64,000 nt of DNA from Leptolyngbya sp. CCY15150 (GTDB taxonomy: Bacteria > Cyanobacteriota > Cyanobacteriia > RECH01), in the NCBI RefSeq assembly GCF_016888135.1, contig NZ_JACSWB010000217.1, forward strand, positions 62,001 to 126,000, given 5' to 3'. Of this stretch, positions 62,602-64,000 are shown piece after piece (within the stretch, counting starts at the first letter, position 1; every line of letters begins with the position of its first letter). Position numbers and translations under genes: made by a program. The notes below the pieces were generated by a model that saw only the letters and a program-made list of their open reading frames with translations, had not been told where the DNA came from and did not search any database.

Positions 62602-62751
62602 AGACACTGGGTGGTGCTGCCTGTGGAGGACGGTTGCTTGGGAACCCCGATGAAGCAGGAAACCCCAACCGCGAGGCAGGGGAGCCCGTACTCGTCCCAG
62701 GAGGGTGAGTGGGGGACACATGTCACTGTTGTCCGTACAGAGGGTAGAGCC
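62602..62751 (+). other. Possible IS605-type right-end remnant fused in frame to rubA
   Basis: The rubA frame stays open upstream and reads [14 protein letters not shown] then [15 protein letters not shown]. This PVE...PxKQE pattern resembles the C-terminal tail of TnpB/OrfB proteins of IS200/IS605 elements in cyanobacteria, by memory only. No TnpB catalytic part remains. The DNA is G-rich and repeat-like here. It could be a leader region left by an old insertion. A minus-strand frame at 62517-62759 is its shadow. Confidence 0.3.
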
Positions 62752-63168
62752 ATGACCACTGACGCTGCCGACTCCGGCGAGACAAATCCAACTACGGCTG
62801 CTGACGTAACCGGTCAGCCAGACGAGTCCGCTGAGAATCCCACGGCTCCTTTAGAACCGAAAGACCTGGATCGCTATGAATGTCGCTCCTGTGGCTATGT
62901 GTATGAGCCGGTGAAGGGAGACGGACGGGCCGTTGAACCAGGCACTCCATTTGAAGATCTATCCATTGTTTGGCGATGCCCGGTCTGTTCAGCCCGAGCT
63001 AGCCAGTTCAGCAATATTGGCCCCACCGGCAACCCATCCGGCTTTAAAGAAAACCTAGGCTACGGGTTAGGTGTGAATCGCCTCACCCCTGGGCAAAAAA
63101 ATATTCTCATTTTTAGTGCCTTGGGAATTGGAGTCCTGTTCTTCCTCAGCCTTTATGGGCTGAAGTAG
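62752..63168 (+). CDS. rubA: Membrane-anchored rubredoxin RubA
   Basis: RubA is a thylakoid rubredoxin needed for assembly of photosystem I and II in phototrophs. The 138-residue protein has a long acidic, Thr-rich N-terminus, the rubredoxin domain with the four iron cysteines ([12 protein letters not shown] and [13 protein letters not shown]) and a C-terminal membrane helix ([20 protein letters not shown]). The start at ATG 62752 is preferred over the in-frame extension. ycf48 follows after 85 bases, the usual rubA-ycf48-psbEFLJ order. Confidence 0.95.
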   Translation: MTTDAADSGETNPTTAADVTGQPDESAENPTAPLEPKDLDRYECRSCGYVYEPVKGDGRAVEPGTPFEDLSIVWRCPVCSARASQFSNIGPTGNPSGFKENLGYGLGVNRLTPGQKNILIFSALGIGVLFFLSLYGLK

Positions 63169-63253
63169 AAAACCTCTCCATCAAGGGCGATCGCTCTTCT
63201 CCCCAAGCGTCCATCCGGTGTTCAGAATTGCTTAATCCTTAGACCCATTGATC

Positions 63254-64000
63254 ATGCTGTCCTTTCCTAAGTCCATCGCTCGATTTGTCATTCTGTGTGT
63301 TGCCCTGTTGTTCGCGAGCGGCTGCACCAACGCCTATTTAGAAGGAACGGCCACCAACGCTTGGCATACGGTCAGTATTCCAACCGATGCCACCCTCCTC
63401 GATATTGCCTTTGCTGAGGATGCCCAGCATGGTTGGCTGGTTGGCAAACAGTCTACCGTCCTAGAAACGAACGACGGCGGCGTCAACTGGAAGCTGCGAT
63501 CGCTTGACTTGGGCGACCAAAATTACAACTTGAACTCCGTTAGTTTTTACAACAACGAAGGGTGGATTGTGGGCCTACCCAGCCTGCTTCTGCACACCAC
63601 CGATGGCGGCGACAGTTGGTCTCGCGTGCCCCTAAGTGATCAGCTTCCCGGTTCACCAGATACCATCACGGCCCTGGGAGACGGCATCGCAGAACTCACT
63701 ACCGACATTGGGGCGATCTACCGCACCCAAGACGCCGGGCGAAATTGGCGCGCCATGGTCACCGAAGCTGTCGGGGTCTTGCGCAACATTTCCCGTTCCG
63801 CCGATGGTCGCTATGTGTCGGTGTCGTCCCGAGGCAACTTCTATTCAACCTGGGTTCCCGGAGATGACGTCTGGGTACAGCACAATCGCAACAGCTCTCG
63901 CCGGCTGCAGAACATGGGGTTCACGGCCGATGGACGGCTATGGCTGATCGCCCGTGGTGGCATCGTTCAATTTGGTGAAACTGAGGATGATTTAGAAGCT
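63254..64000 (+). CDS. ycf48: Photosystem II assembly factor Ycf48 (partial)
   Basis: Ycf48 (HCF136 in plants) binds early D1 and helps form the photosystem II reaction centre. The 249 visible residues open with a lipoprotein leader ([20 protein letters not shown] then ASGC|T), followed by BNR-type beta-propeller blades: [53 protein letters not shown] and further GWxV/Dx-GG repeats. The frame is open at the right window edge, so the last blades are missing. psbEFLJ would be expected beyond the edge. Confidence 0.95.
   Translation, partial: MLSFPKSIARFVILCVALLFASGCTNAYLEGTATNAWHTVSIPTDATLLDIAFAEDAQHGWLVGKQSTVLETNDGGVNWKLRSLDLGDQNYNLNSVSFYNNEGWIVGLPSLLLHTTDGGDSWSRVPLSDQLPGSPDTITALGDGIAELTTDIGAIYRTQDAGRNWRAMVTEAVGVLRNISRSADGRYVSVSSRGNFYSTWVPGDDVWVQHNRNSSRRLQNMGFTADGRLWLIARGGIVQFGETEDDLEA

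Overview
The window is chromosomal DNA of a cyanobacterium. It carries many copies of the HIP1 octamer GCGATCGC and marker genes of oxygenic phototrophs: chlL-chlN, apcD (allophycocyanin B), raf1, psbY, a Psb35-like gene, rubA-ycf48 at the right edge, cry-DASH and a Tll0287-type heme sensor. The genus cannot be fixed from this stretch. No CRISPR array, rRNA operon or intact insertion sequence was seen.

Layout. 0-6.6 kb: edge of a conserved gene, a YciI-like gene, a DEAH helicase with a LexA-like promoter site, and the chlL-chlN operon behind an AT-rich upstream region. 6.5-16 kb: a MITE-like repeat, a creatininase/membrane protein pair, an ABC exporter divergent from a DMT exporter, a GH108-type lysozyme, argJ, a cyclophilin and a HAS-barrel-like gene. 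16-22.9 kb: apcD, msrB, rsmB, psb35-like, a class A penicillin-binding protein, an EI24 membrane protein. 22.9-26.2 kb: a tight bioY / acyl-CoA ligase / thiolase operon like Bacillus yhfU-yhfT-yhfS. 26-36.6 kb: VOC protein, ssb, tRNA-Ala, raf1, a lipoprotein, an SLH protein, DAHP synthase, two tiny coupled genes, a YdcF-like protein and glyS. 36.7-39.7 kb: an outputless c-heme HAMP sensor and a TPR protein.

39.8-41.3 kb is the clearest accessory block. An MNT-HEPN toxin-antitoxin pair and a Doc-type pair each follow a diverged copy of the same short coding tail, which ends four bases before the antitoxin start. The Doc-pair antitoxin has an in-frame amber codon although the toxin is intact. 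A second small mobile-looking pair (ribbon-helix-helix-like protein plus HNH nuclease) lies at 45.2-46.0 kb.

42.5-58.8 kb: M1 aminopeptidase with HEAT repeats, cry-DASH with an HLR1-like promoter site, a GT39-like glycosyltransferase, a secreted FAD oxidoreductase, psbY, folC, a PEP-synthase-like protein with a divergent ATP-grasp half, DUF1400 and DUF3493 proteins, and an SpkB-like kinase with pentapeptide repeats. 58.8-64 kb: tRNA-Arg, LMW phosphatase, NarL-type regulator, a structured intergenic stretch, purQ-purS, then rubA and ycf48, which normally lead into psbEFLJ beyond the window.

All domain calls come from reading the translations; no database search was run. Start codons were moved from the longest frame where an internal start fitted the family or a Shine-Dalgarno sequence better.
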